Source: Kitagawia praeruptora
Lineage: Eukaryota > Streptophyta > Magnoliopsida > Apiales > Apiaceae
DNA: 64,000 nt
Direction of reading: 5' to 3'
Assembly (NCBI GenBank): GCA_037693485.1
Contig: CM075348.1
Location: 11,948,501-12,012,500 of the forward strand
The first letter of the stretch is position 1. Each line of letters begins with the position of its first letter. Positions 1 through 11,546 of this stretch are shown piece after piece. The notes under the pieces are model-generated. The model worked only from the letters and a program-made list of their open reading frames with translations, was not told where the DNA came from and did no database searches. A program made the translations under genes and the position numbers.

Positions 1-462
1 TAAACTGCGGTGGTTATTTTGATATTTCAATTCTGAATACTAAGCTGCCAAGTCGTCTTTTGTTTTTCCGAATTGCGTGTCTGCGTTTCCAAGTCTTATT
101 GAATCAAGAAGTCCGTGGATTTTGCGTTTGAGTTTTGTGTCGAAATTTTGAAAAATAATTGAGAGTTCTGAATTTTATTTGTTGAAGTTTCGTCGTGCAA
201 TTTATTAATTGTTTTGTTTTGGTTTTGTAATTAAAGTCTGTTTCCAGCTTGTAATAATGCAGTGAAAAATTAAAAAAAAAATAATAATAAAAATATATAA
301 AAATAAAAAATAAAAATAAAAAATAAAATATAGATTTTATATTTTGTTTAATTTGTTAAATTTTTAGTTCGTTATGTTTTCTTTGTCTCATTGGAACTTT
401 AGTTCCAATTGAGACCGGTTTTACTTCGTTTCTTGGCTTTGTAGTGTGTTTACAGGTCTGCA
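1..462 (+). other. 5' leader of element A, no gene
   Basis: T-rich untranslated leader ahead of ORF1. Positions 268-330 are an A-rich tract of AAAAATAA-type repeats. No PBS or LTR end is visible, so both must lie upstream of base 1. Confidence 0.55.
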
Positions 463-1902
463 ATGGATGAAGTTGATACTTTTGCACATCTTTCTTTCCG
501 AGTAGAGGCATTGACTCGAGAAATTTCCTCGTGGAAGACTGCAGAACCCCTTACATGTCCAATGAGTACAAATGAGATGTCACAAGTGGCCCCTGAAACT
601 TACACTCGCTGTGAAGTTTGTGGAATGTATGGTCACTTTGGTTTTGAATGCTATTACAATGTCTATAATTCTCAGAGTGCTCAGTTCGGACAAATAAATT
701 CTTTTGAAGAAGGATATGGGTACAACCAGTACTCAAACACTTTTGATCAAGATTGCGTGAATCAGCCAGATTTCTACTACCAGGACAATGGTGCTCAAAA
801 TTTTTCATATCATAATCAGCAACAGTTTGAGCAACAATTTTATCAGTCATATGAGCAGCCGCCACAGCAAGAATATCAATATCCTCCTCTACAAGAACAT
901 CTACATGTTTCTCAACCCAGCGTAGATGTGCAAGCTGATCAGACAAAGGAGATGTGGGATATCTTGAATAAAATGCTAAAGACGATGGAAAAATTAGAAA
1001 CTCAAAGTTTGGCAATTGAATCTCAAATTGCACAGTTGGCTAATTCTTCTACTACAGGGCAGCTCGGCTATTTACCATCATCATCTACCCGACCCGAAGA
1101 GGACCTGACTGCTATCAATCTCATAAGCGATCAGGAATATGATAGTTTTTCCATGTATGTTGATGATGAGGCCATTGATAAAGAAAAGGAGCATGCCACC
1201 AATGACAAGATCAATGATGTTGCTGCTACCGAGAACAATATGACTGATGATGAGGCTACAAAGGAAAGCAATACAGAGATGGTTGTTGTTTCTCTTCCGC
1301 AACCTGTGCCTAAGCTACCATGTATTGATAAATTTGCTCTCGATCTAGCCTCTACTTACAAGGCTTCTCTGCTCAAGAACACTTATTTCAAGGTTGATAT
1401 GATAACAAATATTGTCCAATATAATATTTCTCAAATTCTGGTTGAGGATCCATACAAAGTGGCTCCTACGCTTCAAGCTCGAGAAGAGGGAGAAGATGGA
1501 AGTGTCTTCTTATCCAATGATGTGATAAGCCAAGATGTCCGAATGGCTCATGTGGAAGAGATGAATGAAGAAAAGCCACCACCAGAGCCTCCACCTTATA
1601 TTAAGGGAGTTCAACATTTTCAAGGCTATGAATTCTATCGTTGTTTTATCACAAAATTTTCCAAAACTACATATTTTCTTGATCAGTTATTATTCATTGA
1701 TGTAGTAGCAAAATTTGCTAATGCTTGTTTGGAGATTTTGTGCAGGATTAAAACAACTGTTGTTGCTCTTGATTTTATTCATGGTGGTCCCGCGCAACAT
1801 GTTTTTGGTCTTTTTGGAGTGTCAATTCAGTGCCTCGACACTTCATGCTTATGCATTAGGGGAGTTTTCCAATTTTTTTTTTATTTATTCTGTAATTTTT
1901 AG
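463..1902 (+). CDS. Athila-like ORF1, gag-derived zinc-knuckle protein
   Basis: This 479-residue ORF starts at the first ATG after the leader. Near residues 50-64 it has a CCHC zinc knuckle of pattern CX2CX4HX4C (CEVCGMYGHFGFEC), typical of retroelement nucleocapsids. Residues about 65-150 are extremely rich in Tyr, Asn and Gln. A helix-prone stretch follows (MWDILNKMLKTMEKLETQ), like the region after the knuckle in Athila gag proteins, and then an acidic stretch. The capsid-type gag domain that should precede the knuckle is missing, and no protease motif follows. I infer a truncated gag that may still bind RNA. The last 60 residues are hydrophobic and may be degenerate read-through. Confidence 0.6.
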   Translation: MDEVDTFAHLSFRVEALTREISSWKTAEPLTCPMSTNEMSQVAPETYTRCEVCGMYGHFGFECYYNVYNSQSAQFGQINSFEEGYGYNQYSNTFDQDCVNQPDFYYQDNGAQNFSYHNQQQFEQQFYQSYEQPPQQEYQYPPLQEHLHVSQPSVDVQADQTKEMWDILNKMLKTMEKLETQSLAIESQIAQLANSSTTGQLGYLPSSSTRPEEDLTAINLISDQEYDSFSMYVDDEAIDKEKEHATNDKINDVAATENNMTDDEATKESNTEMVVVSLPQPVPKLPCIDKFALDLASTYKASLLKNTYFKVDMITNIVQYNISQILVEDPYKVAPTLQAREEGEDGSVFLSNDVISQDVRMAHVEEMNEEKPPPEPPPYIKGVQHFQGYEFYRCFITKFSKTTYFLDQLLFIDVVAKFANACLEILCRIKTTVVALDFIHGGPAQHVFGLFGVSIQCLDTSCLCIRGVFQFFFYLFCNF

Positions 1903-2280
1903 GATTTGTTGTGTTCTTTTTATTTTTATTTTATTTTTCTCTTTTATAGAATTTTTTTTTTCTAGAACCCATCCCCACTGAAATGATTTAATAGTTCCGT
2001 GCAGATATTCTTGTCGTTGAAAACAGAAGGAGCATTGTGTGGCTCGAGGAAGACTTTGAAGGCAAAAAGAGATAGTAGGGCTGGAGCTAAAAAGAAAAGG
2101 GAGCGGAAAGACTAGTACATAGCTTGTACTATATTACCTAACCGCTAATATTTGAACCTTATAAATCAATCAGTTTTTGTCTGTGTTAATTCACCATTTC
2201 AGATATCCAGAGCAAATACACACATTTTCTGAAAACTCCAACCTCCCAAGAAAACATCTCACAATCTAGTTGTCTCAAAA
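1903..2280 (+). other. ORF1-ORF2 spacer of element A
   Basis: Noncoding. It contains a small perfect stem-loop at 2114-2130 (AGTACA, loop TAGCT, TGTACT), in the same place where elements B and C carry a hairpin with loop GCTA. An in vivo role as splice or translation signal for ORF2 is inference. Confidence 0.35.
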
Positions 2281-3804
2281 ATGGCATTGCAAGGAAGCTT
2301 CTCAATTGCTAAAGTTAATCCTACTTCCATTCTTGACATCAACACCATCCGTGATGAGCAGTTTCGAGCTTGGGCACAATTTTTGAATGAGCATTCAATC
2401 ATTCGCTATGCTTTAGTTACACCAGTGCCGCTCAATTATGATGCCTTGCGAGAATTGTATTGCAGTGCGGTGAACACTTCTGGAAGGGACGGGTTAGCAA
2501 TCACTTACCGACTGTTTGGTAGGTCGATTAAGGTAACTGAACGAGATGTTAATCGGATTCTTCATTTTCCTATGGAAAATCTCGTTGCTGATCCTACACC
2601 CGACCAGATTGAGAGGTTCTTTCGTCTGATAAAGTACCAAGATGGTAATTTCAATACTGGTAATCTCTCTAGAACATATTTAACCCAGTATTGGAATTTC
2701 TTCTTCCATATTCTTAACCATGTTTTTACCTCAGATAGAACAAATCTAGATCGCATATCTGAATTTATTCAAAAAATAGGGTATGCGGTAGCTAATAATT
2801 TGAGGATTAATTTTGGGAAGTTAGTTCTTGGTCAGATCATCTTGAAGATGAAGCACTTAGTCACAAGGGATGCCCAGATTCGAAGGGTCGACTGTCTATA
2901 TCCCAGATTTCTGCAACTAATTTTAAATGATTTTTTGAGTGATGCAGACAGGGTAAGCTTGGACCATGGTAGAGATGTGGAATGCTCTTTCATGAAGACA
3001 AATGTAATTAATTACATTAGCAATAAGAGCTATACGGATGTGCCTACAGTCCTAACGGAATATCTGAAGACTATCCCACTTCCGTTGTTGCCAAGATCAG
3101 TCAGAGGAGCACCACATCTGGAGTTTGCTACATCATCCACTCTACCTCATGCTAAATGGAGTAAACCTAGCGAACCCGAGACAGTCGAGGGAACCTTGGG
3201 TCTTGTGCCTTTCAATCCATTCAAGATCAACCTTCCAGGGAGAAAATCTCTTGATCTTTTTCCAGATTTGCCACTTGTCACCAGTGGCAGGCATCTTGCT
3301 TCACGAGAGGAAGGAAGCTCTCGGACTTTCATTGCACCATCCGACAAAGGTGCTAGGATGATTTCTTTTGGGGATACGCATCTCGGTGGAAGTTCTGGAC
3401 AAGAACCGAGAGAAGCACAAGCAGGTCATGAGAGTGGGCAACAGATTCAACCACATGCACCTATAACCAGAGCGGGATACAACAGACTCCTTGCACGGGT
3501 CCAATCATTGGAGAACGAGTTGCCTCATATCCGTGAGTCCATTGCGGAAATTAAAAATTTGCAACTTAGTCAGAATGATGTATTCCAAGCTCAATTGAGT
3601 GCCATGGCAGCCCAGTTTAGTCATGCAATTAATTCCTTGGTGAAGACAGCTTCTTCTAATTTCCCAACTCCACATCCAACTATTCTGGAGGATAACCCAA
3701 CTGAGGGGGAGAAGGTGGATGAACAAGAAGCTAGAAGGCGTAATAAAGGCAAGGAAAAGGTTGCTGACACGGACTTAAATTTATTTTTGGGCAGGAAAAG
3801 CTAA
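2281..3804 (+). CDS. Athila-like ORF2, 'putative plant transposon protein' family
   Basis: A 507-residue ORF in the env-like position, between the gag remnant and the 3' noncoding domain. Residues about 30-250 resemble the plant transposon-associated domain also seen in element B ORF2. Shared cues are a VPLNYDALRELYCSA-like block (APLDVIREFYANA in B) and a later W-FF/F-I block. Residues about 390-450 look coiled-coil (LLARVQSLENELPHIRESI). The C-terminus is charged and ends in a KGKEKV basic patch. No signal peptide or transmembrane segment is evident, so an envelope function is not supported. The biochemical role of this family is unknown. Confidence 0.65.
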   Translation: MALQGSFSIAKVNPTSILDINTIRDEQFRAWAQFLNEHSIIRYALVTPVPLNYDALRELYCSAVNTSGRDGLAITYRLFGRSIKVTERDVNRILHFPMENLVADPTPDQIERFFRLIKYQDGNFNTGNLSRTYLTQYWNFFFHILNHVFTSDRTNLDRISEFIQKIGYAVANNLRINFGKLVLGQIILKMKHLVTRDAQIRRVDCLYPRFLQLILNDFLSDADRVSLDHGRDVECSFMKTNVINYISNKSYTDVPTVLTEYLKTIPLPLLPRSVRGAPHLEFATSSTLPHAKWSKPSEPETVEGTLGLVPFNPFKINLPGRKSLDLFPDLPLVTSGRHLASREEGSSRTFIAPSDKGARMISFGDTHLGGSSGQEPREAQAGHESGQQIQPHAPITRAGYNRLLARVQSLENELPHIRESIAEIKNLQLSQNDVFQAQLSAMAAQFSHAINSLVKTASSNFPTPHPTILEDNPTEGEKVDEQEARRRNKGKEKVADTDLNLFLGRKS

Positions 3805-3885
3805 GAGGAGTAGCCGTGCGATGTGGATGTCTTGCTCATTTTCAGGGAAGTTTTCGTTCACTTTTGTTCATACTTCATTTTTATT

Positions 3886-3926
3886 TGCATACATTGAGGA
3901 CAATGCATGACTTTAGTGTGGGGATG
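3886..3926 (+). promoter_or_regulatory. Internal AGGA stem-loop plus PPT-like tract, element A
   Basis: CATTG (3892-3896), loop AGGA, CAATG (3901-3905), then 9 nt later the G-rich tract AGTGTGGGGATG (3915-3926). The same tract is repeated as the true PPT at 5407-5418. It looks like a second, internal plus-strand priming site. Confidence 0.5.
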
Positions 3927-5381
3927 TTAGTTATTGTTAGGGTTTTTAGTGTAAATACATAAAAATTGAAAAAATCCAAAAAAATCAGAAAATTAAAAAA
4001 TTACTTGCCTCGTCTCATAGTGTGATAACAAGGATATGTACACATATTGTGAGCTTATTTTGCATGATTATTTGACATGTCATATCTCTGAAAGTTATTT
4101 GTTACTTGATGATTCCTTGTTCGTGCTTGCGAAAATTTTAAAACTTGAGATTTGTCATTGTCAAGTTTAGTGAGTACTAAAACATGCTTTCACCATGTGA
4201 GATCTTGAGCCTAATTTATGATTGGTACATCTTATATCAGTCGAATTTTATTGTTGTGTGTTGTTCATCAGTTGGCATGTTGCTCTAGAACTTGCTTTAA
4301 ACCATTTTGAGATTACATGATATCTGTATGCATGAAAATGATAAAGGCACTAGGATTAACCGTATTTATCCAAACAGTACCCTTGAATCATATATCCTTA
4401 GTGAACCCCTTTGAGCTTTATATCCGTTATTTTTGTGTATCACCAATCTAAAATCTTGAGCCTACTTGTTTATTCTTCTCTTGATTTACTAGTAGAGCAT
4501 TTTGATTCATTTGGGGGTTGGTGAGTGCACAGTGTGGGGGATTTCTTTGTTAAAGTGTGGAAATTGGGTGGGAATATAAAAAAAAAAATTGAAAAAAAAA
4601 GAAAAAAAAAAGAAAAAAAAAAGAGTCAATAAATATTTGTAGTCATAGATGCTAGTGTTCATTGGTTTGTGCAATATGAAAAGGGAAAAGTACATGGCAA
4701 TATGTGCTTGGGGTTCAATGCTTGTGAGAGTCTGATCACCTTTTACATGATTGAAATTTCATGTTGAGTGCTTTAATTAAAAATGAACATTGTGCTCTAT
4801 TAGTTTGTCGAGTTAGCCACTTGTTAGCCTTTTTCTTGATTTCCATACCCTTCACCCTAGCCACGTTACAACCTTTAACAAAGACCTTTTGATTTGTGCA
4901 TGCATGTATTCAAAGTAGTGGAAATTTGGTGGACAACCAAGCGTATGGTAGCACATGACTTAATTGATTGAACTTGAGCGAATACACTTCACCTATACAC
5001 ATGTGTGATTTGAGAGTTTTGTGAGCTTCATTTATATCCATAGCATGTTACTCACTGAATGCAGCATTGATATATATTTCATGATCTTTTTGTCTATCTA
5101 GACTGTGTGCTTACTTGGATAGTCTTGTACATATGATGTGTAAGTGAACAGACTTTCAATATTATGCAATTGAGGTTTACTTGTGTGGAGTACTATGATA
5201 GGTTGCATACTTGAGACTTGGCAGAAAAAAATGGATTTTGTGGGTAAATTCACTATAAACCCTCACGAGACAACACTCGTCCTACTAGGGCTACCTAGGG
5301 GTTTAACGGCTTGTTGCATGTGCTCAATGCAATCGTGTCATCTACGAAAGTGATATTAGGATTTAGTTTTTATTTCGCTTA
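3927..5381 (+). other. 3' noncoding domain of element A
   Basis: No ORF of note. It holds blocks also found, in the same order, in element C: an ATGATAAAGGCA...TAGGATTAACCG block at 4338-4362, GTGAACCC...TGAGCTT at 4400-4418, the A-rich tract at 4577-4624, CCTAGCCACGTTACAACC at 4857-4874 followed by AAAGACCTTTTGATT, and GGGCTACCTAGGGGTTTA at about 5288-5305. I read this as a cis-acting RNA region (packaging or replication). Confidence 0.55.
4577..4624 (+). repeat. A-rich purine tract, element A
   Basis: Runs of A broken by single G (GAAAAAAAAAG units). Elements B (23851-23929, complementary strand) and C (47560-47640) have an equivalent tract at the same relative place. Confidence 0.8.
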
Positions 5382-5420
5382 TTTGCCCGAGGACGTGCAA
5401 ATGCTTAGTGTGGGGATGTT
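5382..5420 (+). promoter_or_regulatory. Terminal AGGA stem-loop and polypurine tract, element A
   Basis: TTTGC...CG, loop AGGA (5390-5393), CG...GCAAA (one C-T mismatch), ending at 5401. Then AGTGTGGGGATG at 5407-5418 directly before the LTR. The G-run tract is the expected plus-strand primer site. Confidence 0.65.
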
Positions 5421-6885
5421 TGATATGATATATTTATATATATATTTTAGATGATTTTATTCCCGTATTTAATTGCATTTTGCATTTATTTGGATATTTA
5501 TTTGATAAATATTAATGTTTTATTGTAGAAGGCAAGAATTCCTAAATTTGGAAGAATTTGAACTTAAAGAGCTATTTTGGAGCTAAAAATGAAGAAATTC
5601 GGATTTATTGAGCTATATCCGCTTTCTACGGTATTTAATTCATATCTGGAGTTCTAGGAGTCGGATTTGGACGATCTTACTGTCCACGCGAAGCTTAGAA
5701 AATTTTCTACAATTCAGAGGGATTAAATCAGCAAAAATCCGATTGGAGCAGCTCGAAATCTGAGGAGAAAATTCAGTTCCAAATTTTAGTAAAAAAATCT
5801 TTTTACTTTTGGAATTTTATTGTAATTTATTTAAAGTGTAAAGTGTGTGTATTGAGTGTTTAGCCATTAGGAAATAATGCAGCCGAAAGTGATGAATTAG
5901 TGGGCTTGAAAGAAGAAAAATAAATTGCAAGGTGGGCTAAGAAAAAGCTAATCATGGAGGCAATTATTTTATGCATGGAGGCTATAAATGAAGACTTGAA
6001 TTCGGCAGGGAAGGGACTATCTTAGACTAGACTAGCATATCTTAGCATAGCCTAGAAATTAGATTAGGATATAGCCTACTGCATAGTTCAAGAAAAAAAA
6101 CACCACATTCATTTACATCTTTATTCGGCTACTACAAGTTTTATTTGGAGCTAGGGGCTTGGTTTTCTTCTCTTTTATGTACACTTTCTTCGGCTTAATT
6201 CTTCAATAATGTAAGGTATTTTCTATTTTATCTTGTTTATTAATTATGGATTGTTATATAATTTTAGTTGTTCTTAATTTTTACATTAGTGAGTAGTTTG
6301 TTTTAGGGCATAAAGGGAAGCCATGTTTGCATGATAATTCTGGCGTGATTTTCATAGTGGTTTGATTGATTATGGTAAATTCTAATCGATTATGTTTTGA
6401 TATTTAATTTGTGTTAGTGGCCAATATCACAGATTAATTATATGCGAATAGGGGTAATAGATCGAGAGATTTTACTCTTAGAGGCACACATACGATTAGC
6501 AGAATTAAATTTTAATGCGAGAGCATAATTGGATTTCCGAGAGCGTTAATACTTGAGAGAGATTAACACATGTTCTAATTACCCGATTAATTAAATTACT
6601 AAAAGTGAATATATGTGTAAGCACGTTTCGGGAGCGTTGATACTTGAGAGAGATTAACGAGCCCTAAATTGCATGACCATTTTGATCGCTTTAGCTTAGA
6701 AGTCGGATATTATGTAAACATGGTGGACCTAATTGCCCTAGATTTAAATTCATTGTTGATCATTTAATTAATTAGTATAAATAATTAGTTAATAAATATT
6801 TTCATCGTCTTTGCTCGAGAAATAATTAAATTAAAATTGATAAAACCCGCCTCCCTGAGAACGAACATAAAAATATACCACATCA
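5421..6885 (+). repeat. 3' LTR of element A
   Basis: About 1465 bp, from TGATATGATA to ACCACATCA, with inverted ends TGATATG and CACATCA. Its length matches the 1488-bp LTR of element C. A central block (CTGGAGTTCTAGGAGTC, then GATCTTACTGTCCACGCGAAGC at about 5650-5695) is shared with the LTRs of B and C. The upstream boundary is fixed by the PPT. The downstream boundary is inferred from the termini. Confidence 0.7.
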
Positions 6886-6943
6886 GCTACACGCGAATCA
6901 CAACCCAGTAGCTTCAAAGCCAGAGGGAAGTGTCAATAAACTT

Positions 6944-7848
6944 ATGGTTTCACCTAACTCTATGTCGGTGTTGATGGGGAGCGAGGGAGTTAACCAAGGA
7001 GTTGGGGGAAGAGGAGTTGAGGGGAATAATGGGCAATTGTTTGATGGGGAGGTTACGGAGCAAATGGAAATTATGGTGGAACAGGAGGAATGGGAGTGTG
7101 TGGACCTGGAGGAGTGGGTATAGGAGGTTATGGAGGTACAGGAGGTATAGGCACGGGGGGTTGGCGATATCGCAAGTTGGACATGCCTGTGTTCGAGGGC
7201 GATGACCCCGATGGATGGTTGCTACGAATTGAGAGGTATTTTAGTTTTTACCGAATGTCGGAGGCGGAGAAGTTAGAAGCTGTAGTGGTGGCGCTAGAGG
7301 GTGATGCTTTACGTTGGTATCAATGGGAACACAAAAGAAGACCTATTAGGAGGTAGGAGGAGTTAAGAGAGTTTATGTTGAGGCAGTTTCATCCGGCGAG
7401 TGGAGGGTCTCTATGTGAGCAATGGCTGGCGACAGTTCAAACATCGACTGTGATTGACTACAGGAGGAAATTCATTGAGATGGCTGCGCCACTGGATCGT
7501 TTGCCAGAAGATATAATGTTGGGATAGTTTATAAATGGACTTAAAGAAGATATAAGGGCGGAGGTGCGTTTGTTAAACCCAATTAACCTCGAACAAGCGA
7601 TGGAATTGGCTGTAAGGGTGGAAGAGAGGAATAAGGTAAAGAAATTGGGGGTAAGTGTGTTCAAGAGCGGACAGTTCTCATCAAGTTCTTTTAGGAGCCC
7701 AAGTCAAGGAGGATCGACAACATACAGCCTACCATCCAGCCCTGCATCTATCCGTAGTTGGGCGTCGCAAGCAGGAGAATCTCAAGGTTCTGTTAGTTCC
7801 CCAAAAGCCACGGTGCAGTCAAACACTGGGAAGTCAGGGGGGAATTGA
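6944..7848 (+). pseudogene. Chromovirus gag remnant
   Basis: The frame opening at ATG 6944 and the frame from about 7090 are both needed to read the Gly-rich N-terminus. From about 7160 the capsid-like region begins (YRKLDMPVFEGDDPDGWLLR), followed by the typical EGDALRWYQW block. In-frame stops occur at 7354-7356 and near 7526. The last part reaches ERNKVKKLG and ends at 7848, where a further frameshift leads to the zinc-knuckle/protease ORF. Retrotrans_gag-type sequence is clear, but the gene is non-functional. Confidence 0.65.
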
Positions 7849-10800
7849 GGAGATTAACTAACAGGGAGCTGCAAGACAAACGGGCGAAAGGATTATGCTT
7901 CAGGTGTGACGAAAAGTGGGCTATGGGGCACAGGTGTAAGAAAAGGGAATTGAGTGTGTTGGTACTTGAAGAAGGAGAAGAAGAGGGATCAGAATATGCT
8001 GGGAGTGAGTCTCCGGCGTCGCCAACGACTGAAATTAACATTGAGGTAAACATCTCACCTGAAGTGTCTTTAAATTCCGTAATAGGATTATCAAACCCAA
8101 AAACAATGAAATTACGAGGGAAGGTGGAGAATCGAGAGGTGGTAGTCATGATTGACCCGGGTGCCACCCATAATTTTATTGCATTAGCATTGGTGGGGGA
8201 GCTAGGGTTGGAGGTGATTGATAATGGGGGGTTTGGAGTCTCTCTCGGGAATGGGGAGGCTATTAAAAGGCGAGGTGTGTGTAAAAATGTGGAGCTGGTC
8301 TTAGCAGAGAGTGTTGAGATTACTGTTGATATGTTGCCCTTAGAGTTGGGGAATTCAGACATTATATTGGGAGTACAATGGTTGGAGACATTGGGAACGG
8401 TGGTAAGTAATTGGAAAACACAAGTGATGCAATTTGAAAGCAGGGGCAGAACTATCACTTTAGTGGGAGATGCATCATTAGTTCACTCTCGGATTTCGTT
8501 GAAGGCAATGTTACGAACTCTGCGAAAAGAAAAAGAAGGTTTCTATGTTGAACTGAATGTGGTGGAGAAAATGAAGGCTAAGAGTAATAGGGAGATAGAA
8601 AACGAAGTTGAGATTCCAGATTTTTTGAGAAAGGTTATTCAGCAGAATGAACAAGTGTTCGACACACCTCGAGGGCTACCTCCTTCACGGGGGCATGAAC
8701 ATGCAATCAATTTGAAAGAGGGGTCTAATCCGGTGGGGGTACGGCATTATAGGTATCCCCAATGTCAAAAAGATGAAATAGAGAAATTAATTGAAGAAAT
8801 GTTGAAGGCAGGGATAATCAAACCATCTAGCAGCCCCTACTCAAGCCCGGTCTTGCTTGTAAAGAAAAAAGATGGATCGTGAAGATTTTGCGTTGACTAT
8901 CGGGCGCTTAATAAGGAGACAATTCCCGACAAATACCCAATTCCGGTGATAGATGAGTTGCTCGATGAACTACACGGGGCTACTATATTCTCTAAAATTG
9001 ACCTCAAGGCAGGCTACCATCAGATTTTGGTCAGGCCCCAAGACACTCATAAAACGGCATTTCGCACCCACGCGGGCCATTACGAATTCTTAGTGCTTCC
9101 GTTTGGACTAATGAATGGCCCAGCCACCTTCCAATCGTTAATGAATGATGTCTTTCGACCATTCCTACGTAGATTTGTGTTGGTCTTTTTTAACGACATA
9201 TTAATCTATAGTAAAACAGCGGAGGAGCATGAGCAGCACTTGCAACTGGTGTTAGAAAAGTTGGCACAAAATACCTTGGTGGCGAACAAAAAGAAGTGTG
9301 AATTTGGGAGGGAGCAGGTTGCTTATCTGGGACACCTAATTTCTGCACAGGGTGTAGCAGTAGATAAAGATAAGGTTAAGGCAATATTAGAGTGGAGGCA
9401 GCCTCAAAACTTAAGGGAACTCCGGGGTTTCTTGGGATTAACGGGTTGCTACCAGAAGTTCGTGTCAAATTATGCCCACATCGCACAACCACTGACTGAA
9501 CAGCTCAAAAAGGATGCATTTGGGTGGTCTGATGGTGCTACAGTAGCGTTTAATACACTGAAAGAGGCGATGGTGAAGCCACCCGTGTTGGCAATGCCAG
9601 ACTTTAGTCAACAGTTTGTAATAGAAGCTGATGCTTTGGGTTATGGTCTAGGGGCCGTGTTAATGCAAGCAAACAGACCTGTTGCGTTCTTCAGTAAAGT
9701 ATTAGGACCTCGAGCACGTCTCAAGCCAATTTACGAAAAAGAGCTAATGGCCATCTGTCTGGCCGTAAAAAAGTGGCGTTGTTATCTACTTGGACGACAC
9801 TTTGTGGTGAAAACAGACCAACAAAGCCTTCGGTTTTTAATGCAGCAAAGGGAGATAGGAGTCGAGTATCAAAAATGGGTACGAAAGCTGTTAGGATATT
9901 CATTCGAGGTGCAGTTCAAACCTGGTAGTTCTAATAGGGTGGCAGATGCATTGTCACGTAAAGGGGGGAAAAAAATGGAGTTGGCCACCCTGGTATCTAC
10001 AACCGAAGTGGATTGGTCCAAATTAGATGAAGAAATCTGTAAAGACAAGCTACTGCAACAGTTACATCAGGAGGTATTAATGAGTACAAAATTGCATGCT
10101 GGATTTAGTATCAAGGAGGGCAAGCTGATGTATAAAAATCGATTGGTGATACCACGGACTTCATCTTTTATACCTGTTTTACTGAATATTTATCATGGAT
10201 CTCCGGTGGGTGGCCATTCAGGGGATGTGAAGACCTATTTGAGACTTGCTGCAGAATGGTTCTGGGTTGGCATGCGTAAGGACGTATCAGTGTTTGTACA
10301 GCAATGTGAGACATGCCAACGACATAAAGTGTCTCAACAAGTGCCTGCCGGGTTGCTACAACCTCTGCCAATACCTTCGAGAGTATGGGAGGATATATCT
10401 CTGGATTTTGTTGAAGGCTTGCCAACATCTCAAGGTATGGATACTATACTTGTAGTTGTGGACCGATTCTCAAAATATGCGCATTTTCTGTTGCTATGGC
10501 ATCCATTTACTACACTATCAGTAGCGGCTCTGTTTATGAAAGAGATTGTGAGATTACATGGATTTCCAGCCTCCATCATTTCTGATAGAGATAGAATTTT
10601 AATGAGCAACTTCTGGAAAGAAATATTCCGAGTGCAAGGTACTGAACTAAAGAGGAGTACGGCGTACCATCCTCAAACGGACGGTCAAACGGAGATTGTG
10701 AATAAAGTTGTGGAGACGTATCTACGCTGTTTTGCTTCTGGGAAACCCAAGTCATGGGCGAAATGGGAAACCCAACACATGTCTACCAGGGTCACACCAT

Positions 10801-11546
10801 TCAAAGTTTTATATGGGAAGGATTCACCGTTGGTTAGTCGTTTGGGACGCGGGCAGTCACCAGTAGACAGTGCCGAGACAGTCCTCCGAGAACGAGATGC
10901 AGTCCTGGACGATTTGCATTTTAACTTACTCAAGGCTCAACAAAAAATGAAAGATAATGCAGATAAAAAGCGTCGAGAGGATAGCTTTGTTGTTGGGGAG
11001 AAAGTTTATGTCAAGCTGCAATCATACCGTCAGAAATCATTAGCTCGGCGCCCATATGAAAAATTGGCAGCTAAATTTTATGGACCCTTTGAAGTCGTTC
11101 AGCGGATTGGGCAAGTGGCGTACCGACTACAATTGCCAGAGACAAGTCAAATTCATCCAGTATTTCACATCTCTCAGTTGAAACGGGCCATTGGACCACT
11201 GCCATCTAGTCCTACAATTCCTGAGCAGTTGAATGCCGACTTGGAGCTAGAAGCAGAGCCGGAAATGGTGGTGGATGTTCGTCGTGCACAGTCAGGATCA
11301 CCATTGCAGTATGAGGTATTATTAAAATGGAAAGGGCTGCCTTTGTTCGAAGCTACGTGGGAAGAAGCTGAGGCAATTGATGCTAGATTTCCCGAGTTCC
11401 ACCTTGAGGACAAGGTGAAAGTCTGGGGGGCGGGTAATGTGATGAATAAAGCAGAGTCACGACCGTTAATCAAATTCACAAGAAGGAAAGATAAGGGTAA
11501 AGGAGTCAATGTAGAAGCCAGGGGTACAGAAGAGAATTCGCAGTAA
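7845..11546 (+). pseudogene. Chromovirus pol (PR-RT-RH-IN-chromodomain) remnant
   Basis: Two collinear blocks in one frame, 7845-8882 and 8946-11546, are separated by a TGA at about 8879-8881 where Trp is expected. A CCHC knuckle lies at the start (CFRCDEKWAMGHRC). Protease has MIDPGATHNF, i.e. D-P-G-A instead of D-[ST]-G-A. RT is well preserved (IDLKAGYHQI, FGLMNGPATF), but the YXDD box reads FFND, so a catalytic Asp is lost. RNase H, the HHCC zinc region, and integrase D, D and E (DGQTE) are visible. After SGKPKSWAKWE about 18 residues of integrase are missing. The C-terminus has a chromodomain (YEVLLKWKGLPLFEATWEE). The lesions mean it cannot transpose by itself. Confidence 0.8.

Larger units (their letters stand above)
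1..6885 (+). mobile_element. Athila-like non-autonomous LTR retrotransposon A (5' end outside window)
   Basis: The visible part runs leader, ORF1 (zinc knuckle, Tyr/Asn/Gln-rich), ORF2 (plant transposon-associated domain), a 1.5-kb noncoding domain, polypurine tract and 3' LTR. There is no RT, RNase H or integrase, so it must be mobilised in trans. The LTR and 3' domain share short blocks with elements B (21843-28987) and C (41329-49971), which supports membership of the Athila group. It is inserted in a chromovirus whose gag begins right after 6885. The expected 5-bp target duplication (GCTAC at 6886-6890) cannot be checked because the 5' LTR lies upstream of the window. Confidence 0.8.

Noticed and set aside
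551..1033. 160-codon minus-strand ORF opposite element A ORF1
   Set aside because: Shadow of ORF1; no domain, and the sense frame has a zinc knuckle.
2281..3804. ORF2 of element A as a retroviral-type envelope gene
   Set aside because: The position is env-like, but no signal peptide, transmembrane segment or glycosylation-rich ectodomain is visible.
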